Notes: generated by a model from the sequence alone, not told the origin. A DNA stretch of 64,000 nucleotides from UBA1535 sp964371035 (GCA_964371035.1 CAYJLG010000008.1:1-64000), one strand, 5' to 3'. Shown: positions 40,635 to 49,628, counted from the first letter of the stretch. Translations and numbers: made by a program.

Positions 40635-41969
40635 ATGAGTAAAATTGTGGTAGTAGGAGCAAATCATGCAGGTACTTGTTGTGTAAACACTATTTTAGAC
40701 AACTACAAGGGGAATGAAGTTACAGTGTTTGATTCAAACAGCAATATCAGCTTTTTAGGGTGTGGCATGGCACTATGGATAGGTAAACAAATAGACGGAC
40801 CAGATGGACTTTTTTATTCTTCTAAGGAAAAACTTCAAGAAAAAGGTGCAAAAATCTACATGGAAACACGTGTTGATTCTATCGATTTTGAAAAAAAGAT
40901 AGTTTATGCTACGGGAAAAAATGGTGAAAAACATGAAGAAACGTATGACAAATTAGTTTTAGCGACTGGTTCATGGCCTATAGAGCCAAATATTCCTGGC
41001 GCAGATTTAGAAAATGTTCAATATGTAAAGCTTTATCAGCACGCAGAAGAAGTAATTAAAAAATTAGACAGTGATGATAGTATTAAAAATGTTACTGTTG
41101 TAGGTGCAGGATATATAGGTGTTGAACTTGCCGAAGCTTTCCAAAGATGGGGAAAAAATACTACTCTTATAGATATTGCAGACTGCTGTCTGTCAACTTA
41201 TTATGATGATGTTTTCACAACTAAAATGTCAGATGTTTTGAAAAAAAACGGAGTCAATTTAGAATATGCACAAAGAGTTGTGAAAATTGAAGGAACGAAT
41301 CACGTTGAAAAAGTCATAACTGATAAAAAGGAAATTGATGCAGATATGGTTGTTTTAGCAGTAGGTTTTAATCCAAATTCAAGTTTAGGAAAACAAAACT
41401 TAGAGCTATTTAAAAACGGTGCCTATAAGGTAGATTTGACTCAGATGACTAGCATGCCAGATGTTTACGCAATAGGAGATTGTGCAACAGTATATGATAA
41501 TTCAATCAAAGATACAAGTTATATCGCTCTCGCTACAAATGCTGTACGTTCGGGAATAGTGGCTGCACACAATGTCTGTGGTACTAAACTTGAATCTATA
41601 GGAGTGCAAGGTTCAAATGGAATTTCAATCTACGGATATAACATGGTTTCAACTGGACTCACGCTTAAGCAAGCGCTTAATAATGGCTATGATGCTGATT
41701 GTACTGATTTTACAGACAACCAAAAGCCTGAATTTATCAGAGAAAACCAAGAAGTGTCTATTCGTATAGTATATGATAAAAAAACTAGACGAGTACTAGG
41801 TGCACAGATAGCGTCGTATTATGATGTTTCTATGGGAATACACATGTTTTCATTGGCTGTGCAAGAAGGGGTTACTATAGATAAATTAAAACTTTTAGAT
41901 ATATTTTTCTTGCCTCATTTCAATAAACCGTATAATTATATTACGATGGCTGCATTAACAAGCAAATAA
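40635..41969 (+). CDS. nox: NADH oxidase (water-forming type, CoA-disulfide reductase family)
   Basis: A 444-residue flavoprotein. The N-terminal FAD motif is VVVGANHAGT, followed by the single redox cysteine Cys43 in ISFLGCGMALWIG, as in NADH oxidases that reduce O2 to water. Then come the NAD-binding GAGYIGVELAE, the second FAD motif VYAIGDCATVYD and a C-terminal dimerisation domain. In an anaerobe it would remove oxygen and regenerate NAD+. The sequence start ANHAGTCCVNTILDNY is closer to Nox than to CoA-disulfide reductase. ATG with TTTGGAGGTATTTAT upstream. Monocistronic. Confidence 0.87.
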   Translation: MSKIVVVGANHAGTCCVNTILDNYKGNEVTVFDSNSNISFLGCGMALWIGKQIDGPDGLFYSSKEKLQEKGAKIYMETRVDSIDFEKKIVYATGKNGEKHEETYDKLVLATGSWPIEPNIPGADLENVQYVKLYQHAEEVIKKLDSDDSIKNVTVVGAGYIGVELAEAFQRWGKNTTLIDIADCCLSTYYDDVFTTKMSDVLKKNGVNLEYAQRVVKIEGTNHVEKVITDKKEIDADMVVLAVGFNPNSSLGKQNLELFKNGAYKVDLTQMTSMPDVYAIGDCATVYDNSIKDTSYIALATNAVRSGIVAAHNVCGTKLESIGVQGSNGISIYGYNMVSTGLTLKQALNNGYDADCTDFTDNQKPEFIRENQEVSIRIVYDKKTRRVLGAQIASYYDVSMGIHMFSLAVQEGVTIDKLKLLDIFFLPHFNKPYNYITMAALTSK

Positions 41970-41999
41970 AAAGCAGGGCTTATATAGCCTTGCTTTTTT
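41967..41999. terminator. Bidirectional terminator after nox
   Basis: AAAAAGCAGGGCT pairs with AGCCTTGCTTTTT around TATAT, directly at the nox stop codon, with T runs on both strands. It also serves the converging CBS/ACT gene. Confidence 0.8.
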
Positions 42000-42024
42000 A
42001 ATATAACTATTTGTGCATGAATTT

Positions 42025-42660
42025 CTAGTTTTCATTTTGGCTTGTTCTTACATTGAAACCATTTTTCTTTAATGCATTTATGATTTTATCAAAATCTTCA
42101 CAATCTACACTCAAGTAGATTTCCTGTAAGTTCATTACGTTTGTATCTATTTGCACGATGTTCTTTATATTTCCACCAGCTTTTGCAATCGTGTCTGTCA
42201 TTTTTGCTATAGTACCTTTGAAATTGCTTGTATAAACTGTTAACACATTTACTCTGTCCCCAAAAATATTTTGATATTGTTTGAAGATAGACTGATGTGT
42301 AACTATTCCTTGCAACTCATTTTTTTCATCTACTATAGGGATAAATCTATATTTTGATGTAATGAAAATTGCTGCTGCATCTTCAATCGGAATATTTTGA
42401 CTTATTGTAATAATATGTGTTTTTACAAAGTCTTCTATGCTTTTTTTCAAAAATTCTAATTTTGAAACCGAATCATAATTTTTAAAATATTCCTCAAACA
42501 CAGTTTCTTTAGAGAATACTCCAAAAAATTTATTTTCTTTCAAAACAGGCAAAGACAATAATCTGTTTTCCTCAAGTAGGTTGAGTGCTTCTTCAACTGT
42601 TGTGTCTGCATTCAGGCATACTAACTGATTAGATGGAATCATTATCGCTTTTACTAACAT
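42025..42660 (-). CDS. CBS-pair and ACT domain protein (AcuB-like)
   Basis: A 211-residue protein with two CBS motifs (about 1-60 and 78-132; VKAIMIPSNQLVCLNADTTV and THIITISQNIPIEDAAAI) that should bind an adenine nucleotide. They are followed by an ACT domain (about 138-205, VLTVYTSNFKGTIAKMTDTI). This order is that of AcuB-like regulatory proteins. The partner enzyme is unknown. Predicted cytosolic. ATG with TTTCGGAGGTAAAAATT upstream. Confidence 0.8.
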   Translation of the reverse strand: MLVKAIMIPSNQLVCLNADTTVEEALNLLEENRLLSLPVLKENKFFGVFSKETVFEEYFKNYDSVSKLEFLKKSIEDFVKTHIITISQNIPIEDAAAIFITSKYRFIPIVDEKNELQGIVTHQSIFKQYQNIFGDRVNVLTVYTSNFKGTIAKMTDTIAKAGGNIKNIVQIDTNVMNLQEIYLSVDCEDFDKIINALKKNGFNVRTSQNEN

Positions 42661-42769
42661 AATTTTTACCTCCGAAAATTACAATCTTAATAGTTGTATT
42701 GTAGCATAACACATAGTACTTGTCTATAACATATTTAAAAAAATCATCTCTTACATCCGTTATTCATTG

Positions 42770-42858
42770 CTATTCACAGTCGATTTCTGGAGTAAATAAG
42801 GAAAAAGTAATAAAATATGGAAGTCAGATACTCAAATTATTAAGTTGTGTTTAAAGTT
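42770..42858 (+). repeat. Dispersed intergenic repeat, copy E
   Basis: CTATTCACAGT (42770-42780), then GGAAAAAGTAATAAAATATG and GGAAGTC, then ATTAAGTTGTGTTTAAAGTTTTT, the left half of the long copies at 37847 and 45783-45998. The right half is missing. It ends at the stop of the pseudouridine synthase gene. Confidence 0.6.
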
Positions 42859-42859
42859 T

Positions 42860-43867
42860 TTAATAAACTGTATCATTGTCTATATCGCCGAATATATTTT
42901 CTGCTATTTCTAAGAATTTTTTTGGTAATTTGGCTATGATTTTTTTTCGTTCCAAATAATGTAACGGTTCTTCGCATTTCATAAAAGAGAGTTTATATGC
43001 ATGCAAAAATTGTGTAGACAAATCAAATTTTTGAGATATTTTTTGATTTAAAGCTCTATTCCCATATTTAGTATCTCCTATTATAGGAAAACCTGCCTGC
43101 GCTAAGTGCGCCCTAATCTGATGAGTTCTTCCCGTTATTAGATTTACTTCTACGAGTGTAAAACCATCTCTATACATGATAGGTTTTACTATTGTTTCCA
43201 TATCTTTGCCTTCATCACTGTCAGAATTTAAGACAGTTATCATATTCTTTTTTTCACTTTTAACCATTTTGTCTCTTAATACTATTTCTTCTTTTAGGTT
43301 TCCACCTACTATTGTCAGATAATATTTGTCTATGCAATTTTTTTCTTTTAACATTTTGTTGAGCACCTGCACAGATTTGCTTGTTTTTCCAAACATTACA
43401 AGTCCTGTAGTGTTTCTATCAAGCCTATTTACAGGTGCAGGCGAAAATGTTCGTTCTAAATTTGGTGAATAATCACCTTTTTCAATCAAATATGATATAA
43501 CTTGATTTGCCAAATGATTTTTCTTTTCTGTAGCATCGCCGTGTGTTAATAGCCCCAACGGTTTTTCTGCAATAAGTATATTTTCATCTTCGTATGCAAT
43601 GTTAAATTGCTTTTTTGTTTTGATATTTTTTTTGTTTTCTGTCAATTTCGCCAACTCATCATCGCTAATGTACAAGTTTAGCTCATCACCAACATTTAGA
43701 AAAGTTTCTATTTTTGCTCTTTTGCCATTAATTTTTACATCTTTTCTTATGAGTTTGTAAATGTGGCTTAGAGGTGCATTTTTTAAATATTTTTTTAGAA
43801 ATTTATCTAATCTTTGATCTTTTTCATTCTCTTTAATTATTAGCTTTATCATAAGGTGATTATACAT
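42860..43867 (-). CDS. RluA-family pseudouridine synthase
   Basis: A 335-residue enzyme with an N-terminal S4 RNA-binding domain (DQRLDKFLKKYL to GDELNLYI) and a RluA-type catalytic domain. The catalytic Asp is in PVNRLDRNTTGLVMFGKT, and the LITGRTHQIRAHLAQAGFPIIGDTKYG motif follows. It isomerises uridines in 23S rRNA, RluC or RluD type. No clear Shine-Dalgarno precedes the first ATG (43867) or the in-frame ATG at 43852, so the exact start is uncertain. Confidence 0.88.
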   Translation of the reverse strand: MYNHLMIKLIIKENEKDQRLDKFLKKYLKNAPLSHIYKLIRKDVKINGKRAKIETFLNVGDELNLYISDDELAKLTENKKNIKTKKQFNIAYEDENILIAEKPLGLLTHGDATEKKNHLANQVISYLIEKGDYSPNLERTFSPAPVNRLDRNTTGLVMFGKTSKSVQVLNKMLKEKNCIDKYYLTIVGGNLKEEIVLRDKMVKSEKKNMITVLNSDSDEGKDMETIVKPIMYRDGFTLVEVNLITGRTHQIRAHLAQAGFPIIGDTKYGNRALNQKISQKFDLSTQFLHAYKLSFMKCEEPLHYLERKKIIAKLPKKFLEIAENIFGDIDNDTVY

Positions 43868-43920
43868 TATTTATCTGGAGATTTCAATTTATATTTTCAC
43901 CCAAAATTGCTGTAAATACC

Positions 43921-43961
43921 AAAAGGTAATGGTAAATCTTAGTATCTTACCATCACCTTTT
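43921..43961 (-). terminator. Terminator-like hairpin after the MBL-fold gene
   Basis: AAAAGGTAATGGTAA pairs with TTACCATCACCTTTT (one mismatch) around an 11-base loop, 30 bases past the MBL-fold gene stop on the minus strand. The following T content is moderate. Confidence 0.6.
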
Positions 43962-43990
43962 AATGAATAACATGCTTTTATCAATATTTT

Positions 43991-44743
43991 TTAAATTAAT
44001 TTTTCATTATTTTTGCTTATTGAAATAATGTTTGTATTTGGAAATTTTGATTGAAAATCGTCTTTAAATATTTTGGTAGTTTTAAATATTTCACAAAAAT
44101 GCATAGGTATAAAGATTTTGGGATTTAGTTTTTGTATGAAATATTCCCCTCCCAAATGATAGTTTTCTTCAAGCCTATCATCAACAGGAAAAAAAGCTAT
44201 ATCTATGTCTTTTGTTGCTTTTTCTACGATAATATCTATAGTTTTTTTGAATGATGTCTCCATGTTTTTTGCTTCATCTTCCGTATCACTATTCCATGCC
44301 CACCAATGCAAATCTCCTGCATGAAAAATGCTAATTTGTTCCTTTTTTATTAAGAATGCGACACCTTCGTCTGTCGAAAAAAAAGCTGCGATTTCTAAAT
44401 CATCGACTTTGATTTCGTCTCTATGTTTCATAAAAACTATGCCTTCTTTTTTGTTGACTTCTTTTTTAATATCTCTGCTTAAAATGTATTGTGCATTTGA
44501 AAATCCAAATTCAAATACTTGTGGGTTAAAATGGTCAGAATGTGCATGTGAAAAAAATATGTATATTTTTTTTCCGGAGTCATTTATCTTAGTAATTAAT
44601 TTTTCAAAATCAACATCATCTTTTTCAAAATTTTGAATATATTTCCAATAGTCAAACATCATATAGCAATCTTCAAGTTCTAAAATAAAACAGCTATGAT
44701 ATATATAGTAACAGTTTACTATTGAAGCTTGAATTTTGTCCAT
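43991..44743 (-). CDS. MBL-fold metallohydrolase
   Basis: A 250-residue metallo-beta-lactamase-fold protein with the metal motif FSHAHSDHFNP (His66, His68, Asp70, His71), a later HAGDLHWWAW with His and Asp ligands, and IPMHF near the end. It resembles small UlaG-like cytosolic hydrolases, and substrate is unknown. Its ATG lies two bases after the fba stop, so it is expressed with the aldolase. Confidence 0.75.
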   Translation of the reverse strand: MDKIQASIVNCYYIYHSCFILELEDCYMMFDYWKYIQNFEKDDVDFEKLITKINDSGKKIYIFFSHAHSDHFNPQVFEFGFSNAQYILSRDIKKEVNKKEGIVFMKHRDEIKVDDLEIAAFFSTDEGVAFLIKKEQISIFHAGDLHWWAWNSDTEDEAKNMETSFKKTIDIIVEKATKDIDIAFFPVDDRLEENYHLGGEYFIQKLNPKIFIPMHFCEIFKTTKIFKDDFQSKFPNTNIISISKNNEKLI

Positions 44744-44745
44744 GA

Positions 44746-45675
44746 TTACATCCTACCAGCAGAGTTCAAAACGTTAACTATTTTATGTCTTACCATTTCT
44801 TTTATAGCGTCTCTTGCAGGTCCTAAGTATTTTCTAGGATCGAATTCTGATGGATTTTCAGCTAATATTTTTCTTATAGATGCTGTCATTGCAAGTCTTA
44901 AGTCAGTATCGATATTGATTTTACATACTCCTAATTTTGATGCTCTTAATAGCATATCTTCTGGCACTCCTTGCGCGCCTGGTACCGAACCACCGTAATT
45001 GTTACAAAGTTCTACAAACGCTTTTGGAACTGTAGATGCTCCATGCAGAACTAGTGGAAAATCAGGTAAAAGGTTTGAAATTTTTTCTAATCTATCAAAG
45101 TCCAGTCTTGGCTCTCCTTTAAATTTATAAGCACCATGAGATGTTCCTATTGCTATAGCTAATGAGTCTACACCTGTTTCTCTAACAAATCTAACTGCTT
45201 CATCAGGGTCTGTAAAAGTAGCATCTTTTGCACTTACATTTACATCATCTTCTATTCCTGCTAATTTTCCCAATTCCGCTTCTACTACTACGCCTTTTGA
45301 ATGTGCATAATCAACTACTCTTTTTGTAATTTCTATGTTTTGCTCTAAAGGATATTTTGAACCATCTATCATTACTGAAGTAAATCCCCCATCTATACAA
45401 TCTTTACAGATTTCAAAATCATCTCCATGGTCTAAATGCAATACTATATCGATTCCCGTTTCTTCTACTGCTGCTTCTACTAGCTTTCTAAGATAAATCG
45501 GGTTTGCATACTTTCTAGCGCCTGCTGAAACTTGCAATATTAATGGGGCTTTTTCCTCTTTATGAGCTTCAACTATACCTTGTATAATTTCCATGTTATT
45601 AACATTAAACGCACCTACTGCATATTTGCCTTCATATGCTTTTTTGAATAGTTCTCTTGAAGTAATAAGAGCCAT
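44746..45675 (-). CDS. fba: Class II fructose-bisphosphate aldolase
   Basis: A 309-residue zinc aldolase of glycolysis that splits fructose 1,6-bisphosphate. Landmarks are YAVGAFNVNNMEIIQGI, the catalytic/zinc motif VLHLDHGDDFE, SVMIDGSKYPLEQNI, GTSHGAYKF with a zinc His, PLVLHGASTVP and INIDTDLRLAMT. Length is usual for the group. ATG with CTAGGAGGAGTTAATT upstream and a good promoter. Confidence 0.93.
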   Translation of the reverse strand: MALITSRELFKKAYEGKYAVGAFNVNNMEIIQGIVEAHKEEKAPLILQVSAGARKYANPIYLRKLVEAAVEETGIDIVLHLDHGDDFEICKDCIDGGFTSVMIDGSKYPLEQNIEITKRVVDYAHSKGVVVEAELGKLAGIEDDVNVSAKDATFTDPDEAVRFVRETGVDSLAIAIGTSHGAYKFKGEPRLDFDRLEKISNLLPDFPLVLHGASTVPKAFVELCNNYGGSVPGAQGVPEDMLLRASKLGVCKINIDTDLRLAMTASIRKILAENPSEFDPRKYLGPARDAIKEMVRHKIVNVLNSAGRM

Positions 45676-45717
45676 AATTAACTCCTCCTAGTTTTTATTT
45701 TTAATTTTAACAGATTT

Positions 45718-45746
45718 ATTATACAACATGATTATTTATATTGCAA
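45718..45746 (-). promoter_or_regulatory. Promoter of fba
   Basis: Minus-strand TTGCAA (45741-45746), 17-base spacer, TATAAT (45718-45723), about 43 bases before the fba ATG. Confidence 0.6.
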
Positions 45747-45782
45747 TACTATGCTTTAAAACTAATTATTAAAATCTATATC

Positions 45783-45998
45783 TACAGGAAAAATTAATAA
45801 AATCTGTTGCCGAGTACTACGATTGGGAAGTTGTCCGACTCAGTTCTATTCGCAAAGTCATAACGCAGTGTATTTTTGAGGCTAAGCCATAAAATGACTA
45901 TAACGCTCATAGAACTTCGCTCAACTTAATCCAATCTCCATAAGGCTTCCATATTTTATTAATTTTTCCTTTTAACATCAGACATTAACTGTGAATAG
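45783..45998 (-). repeat. Dispersed intergenic repeat, complete copy B
   Basis: Read on the minus strand it begins CTATTCACAGTTAATG (from 45998) and ends near CAACAGATTTTATTAATTTT (45785-45804). Over about 215 bases it matches the copy at 37847-38185 in order and mostly base for base, but lacks that copy's 90-base insert. It is the best candidate for the unit element. It lies just upstream of the fba promoter and has no coding potential. Confidence 0.75.
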
Positions 45999-46044
45999 CA
46001 ATAATCTATGAAAAAAATACTAAAGTGTTATTATTTCAAATCAC

Positions 46045-46075
46045 AAAAAACCTACAGATGGTTTCTGTAGGTTTC
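46045..46075 (-). terminator. Terminator after the 46088 membrane protein gene
   Basis: AAACCTACAGA and TCTGTAGGTTT (46048-46058/46064-46074) form an 11-base stem. On the minus strand it is followed by TTTTTG, immediately after the gene's stop. Confidence 0.75.
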
Positions 46076-46087
46076 ATTTAAACGTGT

Positions 46088-46657
46088 TTAATCTTTTTTT
46101 TGTTCTATTAAGTTTTTCATTTCTTTGTTAAGCAATCTCGAATTTTCAGCAAAATAAAACTGAGTAATAAATGCTACTAAAAATATTGCTGTCCAATTGT
46201 TTACCACAATCATAGTACCTGCGAACTTTTCTACTGCAAAAAGTAATATGAGCGAAAACAATCCTGGCAATAACAATAATAATTCTGCATTGCTTTTAGC
46301 TTCTGAATTATCTGAAGATTTTTTTCTATCTGAAATGAATGAAATCAACATACCTATCATTAACAACATTGAACCAAATGTAAGCAAAATGTTTATTAAA
46401 GACCATTCTCCCTGATTAGTTGGTAACAAGCCATCGCTAAGTGGTATTTTGTTTTCTTCAATAGTTGAAATTGGAGCAACCGAAGTCGTTTCATTTGTGT
46501 CATTTGTTATTTCTATACTTTCACTTTGAGCAGAGTTACTCGATGAAACAGCTAAAGCGAAAGCTTGCGAAAATGACATGTTTGAAAAAATCAACACTAA
46601 AGATAACGCAAATGTTAAAATTTTAATCTTAAAAGATGATTTGCTTACTATTCTCAT
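46088..46657 (-). CDS. Exported three-helix membrane protein, paralogue 1
   Basis: A 189-residue protein with an N-terminal signal peptide (to about residue 36, ending near SQAFALA), a Ser/Thr/Glu-rich linker, the short motif ENKIPLS, and three transmembrane helices (about 85-110, 125-147, 150-170). The same plan and motif (ENAVPLS) occur in the neighbouring gene, so the two are paralogues. The PL(S/A) motif before a helix resembles cell-surface protein anchoring ends of Firmicutes. Function unknown. ATG with GAAGGAGGTGTAATT upstream. Confidence 0.55.
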   Translation of the reverse strand: MRIVSKSSFKIKILTFALSLVLIFSNMSFSQAFALAVSSSNSAQSESIEITNDTNETTSVAPISTIEENKIPLSDGLLPTNQGEWSLINILLTFGSMLLMIGMLISFISDRKKSSDNSEAKSNAELLLLLPGLFSLILLFAVEKFAGTMIVVNNWTAIFLVAFITQFYFAENSRLLNKEMKNLIEQKKD

Positions 46658-46714
46658 AATTACACCTCCTTCATGTTTAAATATGTAAAATACATTTGTA
46701 TTTTAAAATCTTAT

Positions 46715-47206
46715 TTAGTTTGAATTTTCGTCAGTATTGTCATCTCTCATAACATTAGAAATAATCATACCTGCGTGACCTAACAATACTACCGTCAGTA
46801 ATATAGTCCACCCATCAGCAAATACCATGTTAGATGAAAAATCTTGACTTATTGCCAATATTAACACAGAAACCATAGTAAACATTAAACTTATAACTTT
46901 CATCATCTTAATTTGCTCTACTTTACCTTTTTCTGGTTTTCTGACGAGTTCCACAACAGACAGTATAACCATAATAGCAACAATTATTACGTTAGCAATA
47001 GAATAAGTGCGTGCTACACCTGCTGATAGCGGAACTGCATTTTCATCAATTATTACTAACTCCGTTGGTTCATTTACTTGATGGTTAACTGCATTCGGAT
47101 CGGAGGTTGTAGCCAAAACTGAAGGCACATAAAAACTTTGAAAGCATACAAGAGTTATTGCTAATAGCAAAAGTATCCTCTTATAATATTTATTTTTGTT
47201 AGCCAT
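46715..47206 (-). CDS. Exported three-helix membrane protein, paralogue 2
   Basis: A 163-residue protein built like its downstream neighbour: signal peptide (about 1-32, ending SVLA), a linker with ENAVPLS near residue 60, three helices (about 68-87, 103-122, 132-152) and an acidic tail. It is first in a two-gene operon. A promoter with tandem LytTR-like repeats lies about 70-130 bases upstream, and a LytTR two-component system lies next to it. I infer, but cannot show, that this system controls it. Confidence 0.55.
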   Translation of the reverse strand: MANKNKYYKRILLLLAITLVCFQSFYVPSVLATTSDPNAVNHQVNEPTELVIIDENAVPLSAGVARTYSIANVIIVAIMVILSVVELVRKPEKGKVEQIKMMKVISLMFTMVSVLILAISQDFSSNMVFADGWTILLTVVLLGHAGMIISNVMRDDNTDENSN

Positions 47207-47274
47207 AGTCAGTCCTCCTATTTTTTATATTTTTAATTCAATTATCATACAACAAAGTTTATTCCTTTATTTCT

Positions 47275-47303
47275 ATTTTACTATAGAATGATAAAAATTT
47301 CAA
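47275..47303 (-). promoter_or_regulatory. Promoter of the two exported membrane proteins
   Basis: Minus-strand TTGAAA (47298-47303), 17-base spacer, TAAAAT (47275-47280), about 70 bases before the ATG at 47206. The repeat operator touches its upstream side. Confidence 0.5.
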
Positions 47304-47305
47304 TT

Positions 47306-47335
47306 GCAGTTCACGACTAAAACATGTAGTTCACG
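47306..47335. promoter_or_regulatory. Tandem AGTTCACG repeat, candidate LytTR operator
   Basis: GCAGTTCACG (47306-47315) and GTAGTTCACG (47326-47335) are direct repeats offset by 20 bases, three bases from the -35 of the promoter at 47275-47303. LytTR sites usually repeat at 21 or so. The eight-base core AGTTCACG also occurs in the operator at 31122. Confidence 0.5.
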
Positions 47336-47445
47336 AAATAAATTGTATTTCTTTATAAAAGCAATATTATTTGTATATTCTCATTTCGCATTGTTTTAAT
47401 CGCATTTTCAGGTCCATTTCAATGATAAATTAAAATTTATAAAAA

Positions 47446-47493
47446 AAATCAAATTTAAAGTAAGAATCCACTACTCACTTTAAATTTGATTTT
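47446..47493 (-). terminator. Terminator after the second LytTR regulator
   Basis: AAATCAAATTTAAAGT and ACTTTAAATTTGATTT (one strand 47446-47461, the other 47477-47492) form a 16-base stem over the regulator's stop codon. On the minus strand TTTTTTTAT follows. Confidence 0.75.
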
Positions 47494-48205
47494 AGTCATT
47501 ACTATTTGCCAGATTGAATAAGAATTCTTGATATTTTTTCTTTACATCAGCTCTATTTAACCTTGAAACTGGTATTTCTTTTCCGTTAGATAAAACTAGA
47601 TTTTCTGAGGAAAAATTTTTAATATATTTTAAGTTTACTATGAAGCTTCGTTGAGCTCTTACAAAAAATTCATCTCCTATAGCATCCATAATAGAGCTTA
47701 GTGTAGTATAAGTTTCAATGTTATTTTCTTCTGTACACACAGTAGATGTTTTATTAAAAGATTCAATATAAATAATTTTATCTACAGGTATAGGTAAAGA
47801 CACTTTTCCTGTTTTTATTTCGATCATTTTAGATTGAGCTTTATTTAATTTGCTTAAGCATCTTTCCATAGCGTCATACACGTCTTTTTCAGATAGCGGT
47901 TTTAATAAATAATGTGTAGCATTTAAACTAAATGCCTCTATTGCATGTTCTTTACTAGATGTAGTGAAAACTACTTTAGATCTTTCTGAAACGTTTAGTT
48001 GTTGAACTAATTCAACTCCGTTTTTATCTCCTAAATATATATCCATAAAAACTATATCAAAATCTCTGTCCGAATTAATAAAATCTTCGCCACAGTTAAA
48101 AAGGTATTTTTCTACTTCTAATTTATGCTCATTGCAATAGTTAGTCAAATAATTATCTAGGTCATTTAAGAACGTGACATTATCATCACATAAAGCTAGT
48201 TTCAT
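47492..48205 (-). CDS. LytTR-type response regulator
   Basis: A 237-residue regulator: receiver domain with ALCDDN at the start, phospho-acceptor Asp in FDIVFMDIYLG (about Asp54-55) and LLKPLSEKD, then a LytTR DNA-binding domain from about 135 (VDKIIYIESFNKTSTV, FFVRAQRSFIVNLKYIKNF, IPVSRLNRADVKKKY). It follows its kinase gene by 22 bases. Likely target is the neighbouring membrane-protein operon through the AGTTCACG repeats. Confidence 0.9.
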   Translation of the reverse strand: MKLALCDDNVTFLNDLDNYLTNYCNEHKLEVEKYLFNCGEDFINSDRDFDIVFMDIYLGDKNGVELVQQLNVSERSKVVFTTSSKEHAIEAFSLNATHYLLKPLSEKDVYDAMERCLSKLNKAQSKMIEIKTGKVSLPIPVDKIIYIESFNKTSTVCTEENNIETYTTLSSIMDAIGDEFFVRAQRSFIVNLKYIKNFSSENLVLSNGKEIPVSRLNRADVKKKYQEFLFNLANSND

Positions 48206-48227
48206 AGAACCTCCTTTTAATTTGCAA

Positions 48228-49628
48228 TCATAGAATTAACATCATAGAACATATAAAAGTGTTGTCATAATGGCTAAATTCTGAAGTGCCATTATATTTT
48301 TCTACAATGCTTTTTATAGTATTAAGTCCAATTCCAGTGTGATTCTCTTTGGTTGAACTATATCTTCCATCTTTAAAAGCTACATTTCCATCAAAATTAT
48401 TTCTAGTTATTACAGCTAGCGCGTTTCCTGCAAATGAAATCAATAATTTTATTTCTCTGTCGATGTCTTTTGAATTACTACAAGCTTTAAACGCATTTTC
48501 TAATAAATTGCCTATAAGAACTGAAATGTCTGCGTTTTGAACATTGAAATTATCTGGTAATTTTACATTTGCAACAAATTCAATGTTTCGCTCTTTGCAT
48601 AACATGTAGTAATGAGTGATTATCATATTCAACGCTGGTACTTCACAGAAATTATAAACTTCGTATTGAGTAACTTCTTTCATATATGCATCAATATAGT
48701 CTATAGATTCATCCAGTTTATTGTCTGCTAGTAATCCTCTTAATGCAAGCATATGATATCTAAAATCATGTCTTAATCTTTTTCCAACTTGTATACTTTC
48801 TGTTAAATTGCTGTATTGTGTGTCAATAAGTTGAAAGTTATGTTCAATTTGCATTACTTTATTTTGAATTTGGTATTTGTCTCTAACTGAAACTAATAAT
48901 CTGAAGTATATATAAAATACCATATATATAACTATTATAAATGTTAAAAGTAATGAAAATGCTTCTGGATAAGCATATAATGCTGATTGATTATGTAAAT
49001 TAAACAAGTTTACTGGAGGAACTATTACAAATAGAACCATCAAGATCATCAGAGAAAGTACTGTTAAATATAAATAATCTCTTCTACTTATACTATCCAT
49101 TATATTCCCGTAGACAAATTTAATATAATACAAATAAAGTAACATCATAAATGAAGTAGTTATCGTCTCAATATAAATTGAATTATCGGGATTTGATAAT
49201 ACATTGCTAATCTCCATGAAATCAGACCACATTATCGGTGCACCTACGTTTACAAGAAGTTCGTCAAAGTTATAAACAGCCGTTGTTAACAATGAAGTAG
49301 AATATGCACATACTATCGCAAATATTATTACAAATATTTTTTTCTGCCATTGAGGTTTAGTTACAATGAAAATCATCGACGCTATTGGAATAAGCGAAAT
49401 CCAAACACTAACAAATTCCACAGTTGCGATTGGGGTATTAAATGGCAGCTTATCCATTAAATTTGATGCAAAGTAAGTGTATCCTAGAGCAACCAAAATA
49501 GAAGTACCTACTACTAATAGATATGATACTATATTAGAGAATCTAAAACTCTTCCTGAATGGTATCAAGCATAAAAGCATATATGGAAAAACTTGTAGCA
49601 TATAATTAATTAAAATTACAGATTCCAT
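48228..49628 (-). CDS. GHKL sensor histidine kinase
   Basis: A 466-residue kinase with about eight transmembrane helices in the first 250 residues, a dimerisation/phospho-acceptor region (VGKRLRHDFRYHMLALRGLL) and a GHKL ATPase domain with N box ISVLIGNLLENAFKAC and G box HTGIGLNTIKSIVEKY. The start is placed at the ATG at 49628 because AACAGGAGACTTATAC precedes it. A longer frame from 49736 begins with a Cys/Tyr-rich stretch with no ribosome binding site. The signal is unknown. Confidence 0.85.
   Translation of the reverse strand: MESVILINYMLQVFPYMLLCLIPFRKSFRFSNIVSYLLVVGTSILVALGYTYFASNLMDKLPFNTPIATVEFVSVWISLIPIASMIFIVTKPQWQKKIFVIIFAIVCAYSTSLLTTAVYNFDELLVNVGAPIMWSDFMEISNVLSNPDNSIYIETITTSFMMLLYLYYIKFVYGNIMDSISRRDYLYLTVLSLMILMVLFVIVPPVNLFNLHNQSALYAYPEAFSLLLTFIIVIYMVFYIYFRLLVSVRDKYQIQNKVMQIEHNFQLIDTQYSNLTESIQVGKRLRHDFRYHMLALRGLLADNKLDESIDYIDAYMKEVTQYEVYNFCEVPALNMIITHYYMLCKERNIEFVANVKLPDNFNVQNADISVLIGNLLENAFKACSNSKDIDREIKLLISFAGNALAVITRNNFDGNVAFKDGRYSSTKENHTGIGLNTIKSIVEKYNGTSEFSHYDNTFICSMMLIL

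Noticed and set aside
47306..47335. AGTTCACG repeats as copies of the dispersed CTATTCACAG element
   Set aside because: The resemblance (TTCAC) is five bases only; no other part of the element is nearby.
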